DNA of 64,000 bases from NCBI RefSeq assembly GCF_000224145.3, contig NC_020170.2:2537589-2601588 (forward strand), read 5' to 3'. This document shows, in pieces, positions 31,584 to 50,007 of the stretch. The position numbers and the translations under genes are program-made. Below the pieces are notes generated by a model. It made no database searches, was not told where the DNA came from, and saw only the letters and a program-made list of their open reading frames with translations. The first letter of the stretch is position 1, and each line of letters starts with the position of its first letter. This DNA is from Ciona intestinalis. Taxonomy: Eukaryota; Chordata; Ascidiacea; Phlebobranchia; Cionidae.

Positions 31584-33291
31584 TTGCTTTTTGAAATTGT
31601 AAATAGTCCAAACTTATCAAACGAAACAGCTAAAAGTTGTCTTGAAATCACACTATCTCTTCCTTATCCTTAGCTTATTAATCCACATATAACAAATAAC
31701 TGTACAAAAGTGAAAAGCATTCATTACTTTATTGTTAGGCTATTTTATAAACACGTAATTAGGCTTTCCCTAAATCTAACAATTCACAGTGAGTTAAGGC
31801 AAACTAAACCGGTGGCCTACCCCTTATATACTGTTTGCTATAGCACTATGTGACTGTCATTTTTGATTTACGTGATATTCACACTGCGACGTAATACTCC
31901 GTTTTATTTCTTCGGTATGACCGCCTGACCTCACCCGTCACCCGAAAAATAAACAGCCGCTCCCCAAACAAACTTTAAAAGAATACTAAAATTAGAAAAT
32001 GAAAGCGATAAAAGCAAAACGTCTCTTTTTTAATTAATAAATTAACTTAAAAGTTATTATAAAAACATACATAGAAAACCTGCATCAAAATAAAAAATCT
32101 GTCTATGTTCCAGCTCATGTCTATTTTAGACAGATCTTCGTCATTTTGCCCGCGAAACACGCATCTTAAATTTTTTTCAAGGAGTCTTTGGTTGTTGTGT
32201 TTGTTGTTGTATTTGTAAACAGAAAGCCTGTTTGCCTTTTCGAGTGATAAATTAAAGCCGCGATGTACACGATAATGAAAAAAGATCAACATTTGAAGCA
32301 ATGCAGGATTCTTTTAGTTTGTAAAATATTATGGGCAATTAACTATATTTGTTTCACCTATTTTTTTTACTTTCTGTCAAAATAACCCAAAATGTTAATA
32401 TTTAAATGTTTTATGACAAAATAAGTTATTAATGTACATAAGACCAGTTTCTATTTAACTGTGATTAGTATTTTTGATGCAGGACTGTTTTTCTGGTAAT
32501 TTGTTCTACAAATATGGTTACAAAATGTTTGTAAAATAATGGAATAATAAATATGATTCTAAATTGCAGATTTCTCCATAATACACATGGAGTTATTAAC
32601 TTCTACTCAGTGTCCCTGCAAAGAGGTCGGCAGATATGGAGAAAGAAAGTTTCTCTAGTCATAAATAAAATAATAGCCATGCTTTCTTACAGGATGTTTT
32701 TGTTTGATCAACGAAGACACTGTTTATTTAGTTAGTTAACCTTTCTCTCCAGCAAAACCCATATTAGTTTTCAAGTAAATAAAGTAATTGATAATATTTT
32801 TTTTTTAAGTTCTTGTTAAGTGATCTATATTTTATTCCTGGGAAATTGACAGGTTTATTTGAATTGAAGAAACTAATTTTTCAATATTTCTTTTTTTCTT
32901 TTAAACTGGAAATTCTCCAACTTATAGTGGTGTGACACTCTTTCTACAGCTGATTCAAATGTAGCTTTATCGACATAAGCTATTATCTCACACGGCGTTA
33001 ATGTATTATTTCGATTATTAGGACTAAATTTAACTCCCAAGTAAAAGGTTTTGCCAACTCGTATGTTGACAAGGGCCAGATACATATGCACTATAGCCAA
33101 TAGCTAATCTGCTAAGTAGAGGTCACAGATGTTGTTTATCAAGGAACCTTCCGAAGTTCCGATAAGTCTGTGGGATACAGCAGGTGTAAGATTAACCAGG
33201 GCCGCATGAGCCTATATATACTGCGATATGGACTGACCACATAACTATTAACTATTACTTAAAACGTCTAAAATAAGTTTTTGCCGCCGAA
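31584..33291. other. spacer between ANKRD13C and the lipase-like gene
   Basis: Shared upstream region of two divergent genes. AT-rich, with no miniature elements and no supported gene. The minus-strand frame at 32873-33100 was considered and left out. Confidence 0.45.
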
Positions 33292-35972
33292 ATGCTGTTT
33301 ATTTCAACTTTACTGCTACTAGTAGCCAGCGTACAATCAAGTAAGTTTTATTAAAAGAATAACAATACACGTTAATGTGATAGCATTATATGTAAAAGTA
33401 AGTTTAAATATGATCAAGGTTATATGATATATCTGTAAACAGGGGAGGTATGCTTTGACGAACTTGGTTGTTTCGGAGATAGTCGCCCTTTTACCAGCTT
33501 ACAAAGACCAATACCTTATCTTCCATGGAGCCCGGTTGAATTAAACACCGAGTTTTGGCTGTACACCAGGTAAAATAAGTACACATTTTGTAGTCTATAA
33601 ATGAAAATACAGAGCACTCCATCAACGGCAGTCGAGCAGGTTATCGTTTTTTTTAACTGTTGTGTTAATCTGAGCTAGAAAATAGTTCTTTATTGAACGA
33701 TTTCTAGATTAAACAGAAGAACCTATAACGTACTAAAATACAATGACCAAACTTCAATAAACAACTCTCATTTTCGTGCCATCCGACCAACAAAATTTCT
33801 TGTCCACGGTTTTGTGTCGAGTGGAGAAACCAGTTGGGTTCAGGTATACAGGCCTATCATATATTATGAATTTAAGTGCTTAATAACCCATCGTTTTTAG
33901 GATATGAAAAACGTGTTGCTGGATGCCGAAGATGTAAACGTGATTGTTGTTAACTGGGAACAAGGAGCTAATCCTAAGCTCAATTACGGCCAAGCTACCG
34001 CCAACACTCGTGTCGTAGGGGCGGAGATTGCTCTCTTAATTAACAGGCTTGAGGTAACACACTCAAAGTGCGATGTTGAAATTTCGTTGCAAAAAGTTGC
34101 GTAAATTCCCGGGCCATGGTTATACAATTCGTAAATACTCTCCTCGCTACTAAATGGTACGAAAGGAGAATAAAAACACGAAAGGAAAATAAAAAAAAAT
34201 GTCCTATCTTACCTCACGTCAAGTAATTTTCCTATGTTATAGCTTAAATTTGACGTTACTCTTGTCATCCTAGGAGCAATCAGGAGCTTTGGAAAAGAAT
34301 GCTCACATCATCGGGCACGGCTTGGGCGCACACGTTGCTGGCTATGCTGGTGAAAGATTAAAACGTTTAGGTCGAATTACCGGTGCGTATAGGTGTGATA
34401 CCACTGTGTTGCATATTTCATAATATTGTATGAATGAAGCCTGTTTAACCCTCGGGTGTCGGGCAGCGGTAGTCGTTATAACACGGGTGTTCATACACCG
34501 CATGTCCGCCGAGTTACCACGCACGTATCTTTGTGGATGATCCTATTTTTTATTGTATTGCTGACAATTTCGACAACCTGTAAGTAGCCAGCACTGGGTT
34601 GAAGCAATTGTAATACAAACTTTCAATGGTCTAGGCCTGGATCCAGCTGAGCCGTTTTATCAAGGAACGGATCCCGTAGTACGGCTCGACCCAACAGACG
34701 CGCTGTATGTGGATGCCATACATACTGACGGAAAACCGTACTGGCAATTTGGATGGGGCATGATGGACCCGGTGGGACATGCCGACTTTTATCCCAACGG
34801 AGGACAAGACCAACCCGGCTGCCCTGGCAACGAAGAAGAATCAGGCAATTACAACGTTATAATCTTTGTGTTGTAAAGAGTCTAGACGTCTGCACCTTTT
34901 AATTTAGCTTATAGTACCTGTGCGGGGTAAAAGAGAATACCGTTGTTTTAGTAAAGACCCACCTTTCATATTTCATTATTGTATTTTGTAAAATAACAAC
35001 GCTAATTTTGTTAATGTTCTTTGTTTACTAACAAATGGGATGAAAAAAATTTAAAACATGTCCCAATTAACCCCAGCACCATATCTTTAAAGAAAAGCTA
35101 AATCCCCCAAAACATTTGTACTGCAGTTTCACCAACGCAGTAACTATTTATTTTGTCACACCGACATCAGTACTAATTGCAGCCTAACTAAAGAAAAAAG
35201 CATTTTACAACCGCAGTTAGTTTTAGTCGTAACCCTGTTTTAAACCCAGGTAACTGGTGGGAGGTGACATGCAATCACGGTCGTTCATGTGAACTCATGA
35301 TCGATTCGATCGTGAACGCTAAAACTCCCATGATCGGACACCCGTGTGCTGACTACGATTCCTACTTGACGGGTAAATGCGATAACTGCGCTGAAGCCGG
35401 ATGCGCTACTTTAGGGTGAGTCGCACATATAAGTCAATATAAACTGATTTCTGCTGCCCTCCTTGCTATATATAACATGGTGGGGAAAGATGGGACACAT
35501 TTAGCACATAATATCTAAATATCCTGATCTTGTTTAAAACAATTAACAACGGTATATATGGGAGTCGTGAGGATATAGTTTTGTTATTCTTTTAATGTTC
35601 TTTGTTTACTGCTAAGTGTGACGAGAAAATATAGAGCTGAAAGGTGTCCCATCTTCCCCCACTCTACTGTACTAATGATTTTTGAGGGATTTCCTGATCG
35701 TGTTTTAAATAATTACAACTCTCTTTAATAATTACAACTGTCGCGAGAAATAAGAATTAAAACATGTCTTACTTTACCTCATCCTACTATAAGATATTGT
35801 AAGAATCTAATTCCCATTCATCATTTAAAGCTAGTTTTTTCATTCAATTATAAATAGATCTTATCTAAAGCTTATTTTGTACATTTCCAGTTACTACTCG
35901 GACGCCAACGCACAGAAAGCAGTTTCTGTCAAATATTATCTGCAAACAAGAAGTGAAGTGCCGTTTACTTAA
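33292..35972 (+). CDS. pancreatic lipase family protein lacking the catalytic serine
   Basis: Eight exons (33292-33340, 33443-33569, 33708-33843, 33901-34053, 34274-34382, 34635-34844, 35250-35415, 35891-35972) total 1032 bases, 343 residues. Signal peptide [16 protein letters not shown], then [29 protein letters not shown] and [17 protein letters not shown], classic for pancreatic lipase and its relatives. The nucleophile elbow, normally GHSLG, reads GHGLG (codon GGC at 34314-34316). The other triad members are kept: Asp in GLDPAEP and His in TCNHGRS. It ends after the alpha/beta-hydrolase domain, with no C-terminal PLAT domain. The product is presumably secreted and not an active esterase; lipid binding or a scaffold role is inference. 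The sixth intron needs a GC donor (34845-34846). Confidence 0.92.
34108..34219 (+). mobile_element. miniature element, right-half fragment
   Basis: ttatacaattcgtaaatact to gtcctatcttacctca, in lipase intron 4. Confidence 0.65.
34425..34625 (-). repeat. SINE-like element in lipase intron 5
   Basis: Contains ggtagtcgttataacacggg and, near the end, agccagcactgggttgaagc, the conserved pieces of the SINE-like family. Confidence 0.45.
34912..35083 (+). mobile_element. miniature element, diverged, subfamily 2
   Basis: tagtacctgtgcggggtaaa to gtcccaattaaccccagcac, in lipase intron 6. Confidence 0.75.
35474..35670 (+). mobile_element. miniature element, full copy
   Basis: acatggtggggaaagatggg to ggtgtcccatcttcccccac, in lipase intron 7. 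Confidence 0.9.
35690..35790 (+). mobile_element. miniature element, internally deleted
   Basis: atttcctgatcgtgttttaa to cttactttacctcatcctac, next to the full copy in lipase intron 7. Confidence 0.75.
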
Positions 35973-36209
35973 GCTGAATATATAGTAACTGCCAGCACTG
36001 ATATATTTCATTCGATATTTGTCATAAACTTATAAAAGTGTCAAAATATAAAACATTCGTAGTTGACAATGTCGTAAAACATAAAAAACAGTATTGAGCC
36101 ATGCTTAAATAATCCTAATATACCTTCAAAGTTACTTAAGTTCCTGTGTCAACTTACCACCAGCTGTTCGATCAGTTTAACCCTACGATATTCTAATACG
36201 TAATAAAAT

Positions 36210-36290
36210 ATAGATAGGATGGGGGAGGATGGGACACTTGGTCAGACGAGACTTTTTATTTATTTTTTACCCACCCCCATTTAATGATAG
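36210..36290 (-). mobile_element. miniature element, left-end fragment
   Basis: tagataggatgggggaggat onward, broken after about 80 bases, past the lipase gene. Confidence 0.7.
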
Positions 36291-36495
36291 TCAGAAAAAT
36301 GATGTTATGGAATTATTCGACAGTAATATACTTTTTGTCAATGATATACGTAACAGCAACATATAATACGCGGCTTAACCTGTACCTAAATGTTAGTCCC
36401 TATGAAGTCTTACGTAAATTTTGTCCAGAATATTTATCAAGAAAAAAAACATTGAATATTCTATAGAGTGTTTATTATACACGCTGGAAGAGTTA

Positions 36496-36600
36496 GTTTT
36501 GTTTTAATAACTTCCCGTTAAGGTTCTGGTTGATTCTTCGTTTCTTTTCTCTGTTTTCGGCAGAAGCGTTTATTTAAACATATGGTTGTTTCCAAATTAT
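36496..36600 (+). repeat. 105-bp dispersed repeat, copy 1
   Basis: Shares gttttaataacttcccgtta, ctgttttcg and the end tttaaacatatggttgtttc with copies 2 and 3. Confidence 0.75.
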
Positions 36601-36656
36601 TTGGCGCTTTTCCATCGCTGGTAGAGATTTCCTGTCTGTATCGCTACGTGATAAAG

Positions 36657-36849
36657 TAGTATGGGGAAAAATGAGGCAACTTTTCACTCTATTTTCTCGT
36701 CCCATTTGATATTAAACAAAGAACATTCAAAGAATTATAAAACGGTATCCCCGCGACTACCATATAAACCGTTGTTATTTGTTAAAAACACATTCAGGAT
36801 ATTTGCATATTAAGTGCTAAAGGGGTCTCATCTCGCTCCCCCCCCACTA
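36657..36849 (-). mobile_element. miniature element, full copy
   Basis: tagtatggggaaaaatgagg to ggggtctcatctcgctcccc, about 55 bases beyond dispersed-repeat copy 1 and 55 bases from the peptide gene's polyadenylation signal. Confidence 0.88.
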
Positions 36850-36904
36850 AAGTTCCTAGACACTAATTAAAAAATAACAGCTTCAATATTGGGATATTGT
36901 ATCA

Positions 36905-36910
36905 TTTATT
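36905..36910 (-). terminator. polyadenylation signal of the secreted peptide gene
   Basis: AATAAA on the minus strand, about 40 bases downstream of the stop codon of the 58-residue peptide gene. Confidence 0.7.
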
Positions 36911-36950
36911 GATATCGTCCGATTTCAATTTGTACAATGGACGTTTAGTG

Positions 36951-37312
36951 CTATGTGTGCAGCATATCACTTTGCTCCATGGCTTCCAAAATGTCTGCAA
37001 GTAAATTTAAAGTTTGCGTTAAGCTACACAAAATGTTCAATAGGTATTTTAATTGGTTTAAGTATAGCTGTTTGAAAACCCGAAATAACTATCACGGTAT
37101 AGGGCTATAGGCCTACCTGTTTTATATTGTAAAATTTTATCACCATCCGTGTATGCTTACTGTTATCATGTATGCTTACCTTCTACAACAACCTTTTGGT
37201 TCCACCTTGTCCATCTGCGACGACGACTAAAAAACACATGCTCTGATGCAGTGGGTTCTGTGAGGACGAGGAGTCCGATGAGAAGCAGGATAAGAAGTGC
37301 TGACTTATTCAT
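36951..37312 (-). CDS. short secreted cationic peptide precursor (58 residues)
   Basis: Two coding exons (37312-37180 and 36994-36951) join in phase 1 to 58 residues. Residues 1-24 are a strong signal peptide (MNKSALLILLLIGLLVLTEP). Residues 25-40 are aromatic and cationic (HVFFSRRRRWTRWNQK). Residues 44-58 are an acidic tail (EDILEAMEQSDMLHT). Donor AAG|GTAAGC and acceptor tttacttgcag are both good, and AATAAA lies at 36910-36905, about 40 bases past the stop. An acceptor (ttttattgcag) abuts the ATG, implying a noncoding first exon, perhaps with donor AAC|GTGAGA near 37365 and an ATAAAAG box near 37420. Signal, cationic core and acidic tail is the layout of tunicate haemocyte antimicrobial peptide precursors. 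RRRR could also be a furin site of a prohormone. No homolog recognised. Confidence 0.7.
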
Positions 37313-37569
37313 CTGCAATAAAACAATAATTATACCACTATAGCCACACAAATACCAAATCAGTTATCTCACGTTGTTTCTTTCAAACAATGGTAAAATA
37401 TTGCAAAACCGAGGGCCTTTTATTTCGTTTAGCGCTGTTTGATTGTTTCCCACACGCTGTTTTCAGACGTAAAGTTTCTTCTTCTCAGTAAAAGCCACGA
37501 CATGATGAATAAGCCTCATCGAATGCCATTTAGAATGTTTGTAATATACCAGGTACCAGTTGTTTATAA

Positions 37570-37675
37570 TATTTCGTTTTAATAACTTCTCGTTACGTTT
37601 TTGGATGATTCTCCTTTTCTTTCATTCTCTGTTTTTGACAGGGAATGTTTATTAAAACATATACTGTATTGATTG
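37570..37675 (+). repeat. 105-bp dispersed repeat, copy 2
   Basis: cgttttaataacttctcgtt followed by tctgtttttgacag and tattaaaacatatac. It lies about 1.07 kb from copy 1, and each is followed 30-55 bases later by a miniature element. Confidence 0.75.
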
Positions 37676-37705
37676 TTTTTTGATTTTTGATTTCCAGTCT
37701 ATATA

Positions 37706-37897
37706 TAGTAGGGTGGGGGGAGACGGGACACCCTTAGCACATAATATCTAAATATCCTAATCGTTTTTTAACAATTAACAACGGCCTGTTGGAGTCGTGA
37801 AGATACGGTTTAAAAATTTTTTGAATGTTCTTTGTTTACTACAAAATTGGACGAGAAAATGGAATAAAAAGTTGTCCCATCTTTCCCCATCCTACTA
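37706..37897 (+). mobile_element. miniature element, full copy
   Basis: tagtagggtggggggagacg to gtcccatctttccccatcct, flanked by TATA repeats, about 30 bases beyond dispersed-repeat copy 2. Confidence 0.92.
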
Positions 37898-38604
37898 TAT
37901 GACTATATGCAATATAACGATCGCACCGAAAAGAATCAACTTAACGACGCATGTATATCATTTGAAGAGAATGCGACAGTTTACCAAATACCGAAACTAA
38001 AATGAATTGAACATATATTAGGAAAACTTTTTAAAATGTTTCTGTTTTAGAAATATCTCGGTATATTTATCGGCCCATTTATTTAAAGTCTAAACTATGC
38101 AAATAAATATGCGCGACTTATTGCCAACTATTGTTTGGTATTCATGCCTAACTTAACTTACGCAACATAATACAGGGTTGATGCTTGATTGTGAGTATTT
38201 AATGTTCGCTTGGCGATAAAAGCGTTGTACTATAGTAAGTGCATTGAAATTGTTCTTTATCGAGTATAGACAGCATGTTTGAACTAACGGAATGCTTAAG
38301 CATAAAGCAATAATGAATCGATTTGTATACCTAAGTAACTGTGCCAAGGAGGCTACTGGGTGCTTGTGGGAGCCGCCTTAACAGTTGCATGTATCTTTTA
38401 TGGCGTTTGGTCCCGATTTCCTTTCAGGAGTAAAATTGTATCTTCTCCATAAACGTAACACAAGAGCGACGGCACAATAAAACAAAAATCATCGAAGGAC
38501 CTTTATAATGTGAAACAGAAAATCCGCGTTGCTAACAACTGTCGTTAAAGATAAAACAAGTTACATTCGTTAAAATCAACATAATAGCTGTTAGTGAAAG
38601 ATTA

Positions 38605-38710
38605 CGTTTTGTTTTAATAACTTCCCGTTAAGTTTCTGGTTAATCTGTTTTTCTTTCGTTTTGCTGTTTTCGAAAAGAACGTATTTAAACTCATATAGTT
38701 GTTTCTTTAT
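38605..38710 (+). repeat. 105-bp dispersed repeat, copy 3
   Basis: gttttgttttaataacttcc, gctgttttcg and tttaaactcatatagttgtt. It lies about 1.04 kb from copy 2. Confidence 0.75.
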
Positions 38711-39001
38711 TATCTTATAGCGTATCAAATCTGAGAAACTCTACAAAGCAAATTATTCGATGCGAGCTGCGCTGCCACAACATATCCGATTCTCGCAAAA
38801 TATACGCATATTGTTGCTCGTTAATTCGTTTTTTTTTTATTAAGTTTCGATCCTAATAGCTTTAACAATCATTATTGAAATCGTATCATATATATATAGA
38901 TATATGGACTGTCTTGCCTTGTCACTGACCGGAAAATCGCTGTTTTTTTTATTTACTTCCCTTTAAGTTTCACACCTGCAGTATTGTCTGAATATCTAGT
39001 A

Positions 39002-39207
39002 TAGTACTGTGGAAAAGGATAAAATACTTTAAATAATGTCAGCTTCCGACACCCAAATCCCATAGTTCTCGATCGTGTTTTGAACAACTACAACAATGCG
39101 TTTTTAGGGTCGCGGCGTTATTATAATCCTGTAAATAATCTTTGTTTACTACCAAATGGAACGAGAAAAGTGAATGAAACCACGTCCTATCCTACCCACC
39201 CTACTAC
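39002..39207 (+). mobile_element. miniature element, diverged, subfamily 2
   Basis: tagtactgtggaaaaggata to cgtcctatcctacccaccct, between the peptide gene and VCP. Confidence 0.78.
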
Positions 39208-39637
39208 ATATGATAAACTGTTTAATGTTGTTTTGCTAGCTATTAGGACAAACAACTGTTGTATAGTCCGCTCGCTCAGTTTCTTTACAATCACATTGGG
39301 ACCTTCCATTTTTTGTTATTTCGTTGTATCCCATATATTCGCTTTTTTCGTTGATAAGGTCATGATAGGAGGAGATGCCATGAGTTAAAAACTGGTTGAT
39401 TAAAAAGCTTTGTTGTTTCGTTTTAATTTGTGGGTTTAACCATAATAGCCGTGGGCCTGTATGGTAGTCCGAAATTATCCCTTTCTTAAACAATCGCCGC
39501 AGTATAGAATTACTGATTTGAGTAAGACACGCAGTGGAAATATGCGCAGAAAATCGGCACAGCCATCTCTCATTGGTAATAACATAGCGACAGTCATAAC
39601 GTTTTGGTCGACGAACTCTGTCTCCGTTAATTTCCAG

Positions 39638-39704
39638 GGAGCGTGGTAATTTGGGTCTATAGCGCGTTTTTATTTTAACGCGCTAGGCCCAAAAACACTG
39701 CTCC
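39638..39704. repeat. long imperfect hairpin
   Basis: Left arm 39638-39668 and right arm 39677-39704 pair over nearly 28 bases, including AGCGCGTT/AACGCGCT at the loop and GGAGC/GCTCC at the base, with an 8-base loop. No target duplication was seen. It may be a structured RNA or a folded-back element. Confidence 0.6.
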
Positions 39705-39753
39705 AACAATTACTATTTCACTGACTGTCTAGCGCCACCGTCTGACTGGGCTA

Positions 39754-39844
39754 TATAAATATTGTCCTGTCTGTGTTCTTGCTTAGTTCTTTTTGCACAG
39801 TATAAATATTGTCCTGTCTGTGGTCTAGCTTAGTTCTTTTTGCA
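39754..39844 (+). repeat. 47-bp tandem repeat (two units) starting with TATAAAT
   Basis: Units 39754-39800 and 39801-39844 both read tataaatattgtcctgtctg, then cttagttctttttgca. The TATA-like start makes each unit look like a core promoter, but no downstream gene was found. Confidence 0.75.
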
Positions 39845-40044
39845 TCGCGATTTTATTGTAACTGTAGAAAATTTGATATTATGTCTTCAGCAATTAACAT
39901 TATTTTGTTTGTTAGAGATTGAACATAACTGTTTTAATGTCTCTCGCTTTCTTTAACGACCTCTTTGGCAATCTGGCTGATGAATGCAACTTTCTTTATC
40001 TTCGCGTGGCCGGAAAACGACATTCGTTATCACACGGGTTTAAC

Positions 40045-40260
40045 ACTTCGTACCAGCTTACGAGTTACCATGTATGTTACTTTGTGGGTAATCATTTTTG
40101 GGGGCGAATTTTTGTTATGTGTATGGCTGATAATTTGGACAACCCATTAGTGACCACTGGGTTGGAGCAATTGCCGTTAAGTGTCTTGCCAAAAGACACA
40201 TACGCCCACAACGGTACCAGCGTCAAGCCTTGAACCCATTACCTCTGGGTTACAGGCAGG
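40045..40260 (-). repeat. SINE-like element, minus orientation
   Basis: Contains gacaacccattagtgaccac, tgggttggagcaattgccgt, gtgtcttgcc and a degenerate tRNA-like head (ttgaacccat), the reverse order of the copies at 12885 and 25905. Confidence 0.55.
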
Positions 40261-40683
40261 CTTATTGTTGTGCTGCGGCGGCGGTTGTTTTGCGTCAGCC
40301 GGAATTTCCACAAGTGCTTATGTATGCCTTCTCAATGGAGCTTATCAGCGGTTTAACCATGGAATATTAAATAGGTACTGCACCGAACAGTTCATATATA
40401 CACAACAGCCGGTGTATGTAAAAAGGCTTACATTCGGATCCTTGTCTCCTCTTTTTTGAACCCCACTTTTGGATTAACGTTGTTTGTAATGTGATTTTAC
40501 TTTGAAAGAAGACTAAACGATTACAATTTAATATAAAATTTAATTTAAATATTCATTTAGGTTTAAAACCAGCAATATTTTAGAGTTATTTCTAACTGAA
40601 AGAATTTTCATATCATTTTCACATAGAAACAGTATTAAATAAATTGAATTTTGCTATGTCACAAAGCGCTATCGTTGTGAAGC

Positions 40684-40691
40684 TGACGTCA
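40684..40691. promoter_or_regulatory. CRE palindrome upstream of VCP
   Basis: TGACGTCA stands 346 bases before the VCP start codon, a plausible basal promoter site for a housekeeping gene. Confidence 0.4.
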
Positions 40692-41036
40692 CAGGTTAAT
40701 AAAATAAGGAACTCTTCTTTTTGTTCTGTGTCAAAGGAAGACGTGTTGATACCGGTTTTCAGTTTTAGTGACTGTTGGTTGATTTATAGTTGAGGACAAC
40801 ATTGTAGGTAAACGGTAACATTGTGATTAAGTTGTTCGTTTTTGTGTTTAATGAAAAAAAATTTGTGTTTATTGAAAAATTAATATTACGGATATTACGT
40901 GCGTTACGGATCGGTTTTTGTGACAATTTTTTAACATTTAGGTATCATCCCTTTGTTTAAGCTTTATTTATTGAACTGATATAAGAAGCCACGGCATTTT
41001 TGAATTTCTTGTTCACAGAATTTTCTTTGAAGCAAA

Positions 41037-48993
<7,957 letters not shown>

Positions 48994-50007
48994 ATAACTC
49001 GAGCAGATATCATGGACCATACTTTAAATTCCGCTGCTTAAAGTACACTTTTAATTTTCAATATGTAGTTCCTATTCAGACTGCTTTTCATTTTGGGCTG
49101 CTTAGCCAAGTAATTGCGGGGTTTATTCAAAAAAACTAAAGAAAATCCGGTTGTGATCCATTTTTCTAACATTTTCACTCTGTGTAGTAAATGTGTATAA
49201 ACAAGAATTGGCAAAAACGTGACGCTATTATTTCAAGTGTACTGAGTAACAAAATGCTTATTTATTTCAAAATCTGGTTCCATATTTCATATGCGAGAGC
49301 GATTCCTCAAAATTCAAATTTTGGAAAACTGTGTGTAAATAGTAGAACAAGATCTTCATGTACCAGGACCATAGGCAACCTGTGGAAAGGTTCACCATTT
49401 GTGTTGAATAAAATGTTATAAAAAGCTGTGAATATTGAATACGATTCATCTTTAGCGTATTTGCTGTATGTCAAGGTAGGAGGTAGATAGGGTAGGCCAA
49501 GCTAAACTCTTAAGGGTGTATTGTAGAAAGCGGTAGCTGATGAGCTTCAGAATAACGGGTATATGGACTGAAGTTTGTACACATGTTGACATTGCCTGGT
49601 GAAGATATCTTTAGTAGGCCATGAGGTTGATTACTTTTATCAACTCTAGTACATATATGATATATATCCTTCACTGCGTAAAACGCGCGAATTCTCGCTG
49701 TGCTAAGCAAAAGCGCATTTGTTTAGCATGCTAAGAAAAAGGTAACGAGCATCTCTCTTTATACTAGACAGTCGTACACAGACGTTGCGGTAGCCCATAG
49801 TACAGCGAACTCGTGTCCGTCGTGTACGTTCACAATGGGGTATTGGCGGTTTCTTCAAGGAGTATGCACGAATTAAAGCATCTTGCCAGTTGAAAACTTA
49901 CGGTTGTTTTTTTTTAGTTAAAATGTAGGTGGTTAGTTTATTGAAAGTTAACGTAATTCTTTACTCAGTCGTATGCTTATCTATCTGATAGCTCAAAGTA
50001 GGACAGA
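48994..50007. other. VCP 3' UTR and PORCN upstream region
   Basis: After the VCP 3' UTR no gene or repeat is seen. A T-rich stretch ending gtttttttttag at about 49917 could be a splice acceptor for the PORCN 5' UTR, 90 bases before its start. Confidence 0.45.
49407..49412 (+). terminator. probable VCP polyadenylation signal
   Basis: AATAAA 414 bases after the VCP stop, the first good signal in the 3' flank. Confidence 0.5.

Larger units (their letters stand above)
35973..36950. other. spacer with miniature elements and repeat copy 1
   Basis: Holds a truncated miniature element (36210-36290), one full copy (36657-36849) and the first copy of a roughly 105-bp dispersed repeat (36496-36600). 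Confidence 0.6.
37313..41036. other. repeat-rich region between the peptide gene and VCP
   Basis: No supported gene in 3.7 kb. It holds the promoter side of the peptide gene, two dispersed repeats, miniature elements (37706-37897, 39002-39207), a long hairpin (39638-39704), a 47-bp tandem repeat (39754-39844) and a SINE-like element. From about 40660 on it is the VCP promoter region. Confidence 0.55.

Noticed and set aside
32873-33100. 75-codon minus-strand frame upstream of the lipase gene
   Set aside because: Plausible composition but no recognisable domain, no promoter or polyadenylation signal, and it overlaps the lipase upstream region.
37235-37295. Hammerhead-ribozyme-like letters (ctgatgcag, cgatgagaag) on the plus strand
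   Set aside because: The conserved CTGATGA and CGAAA cores are not both present or correctly spaced, and the stretch is coding exon of the minus-strand peptide gene.
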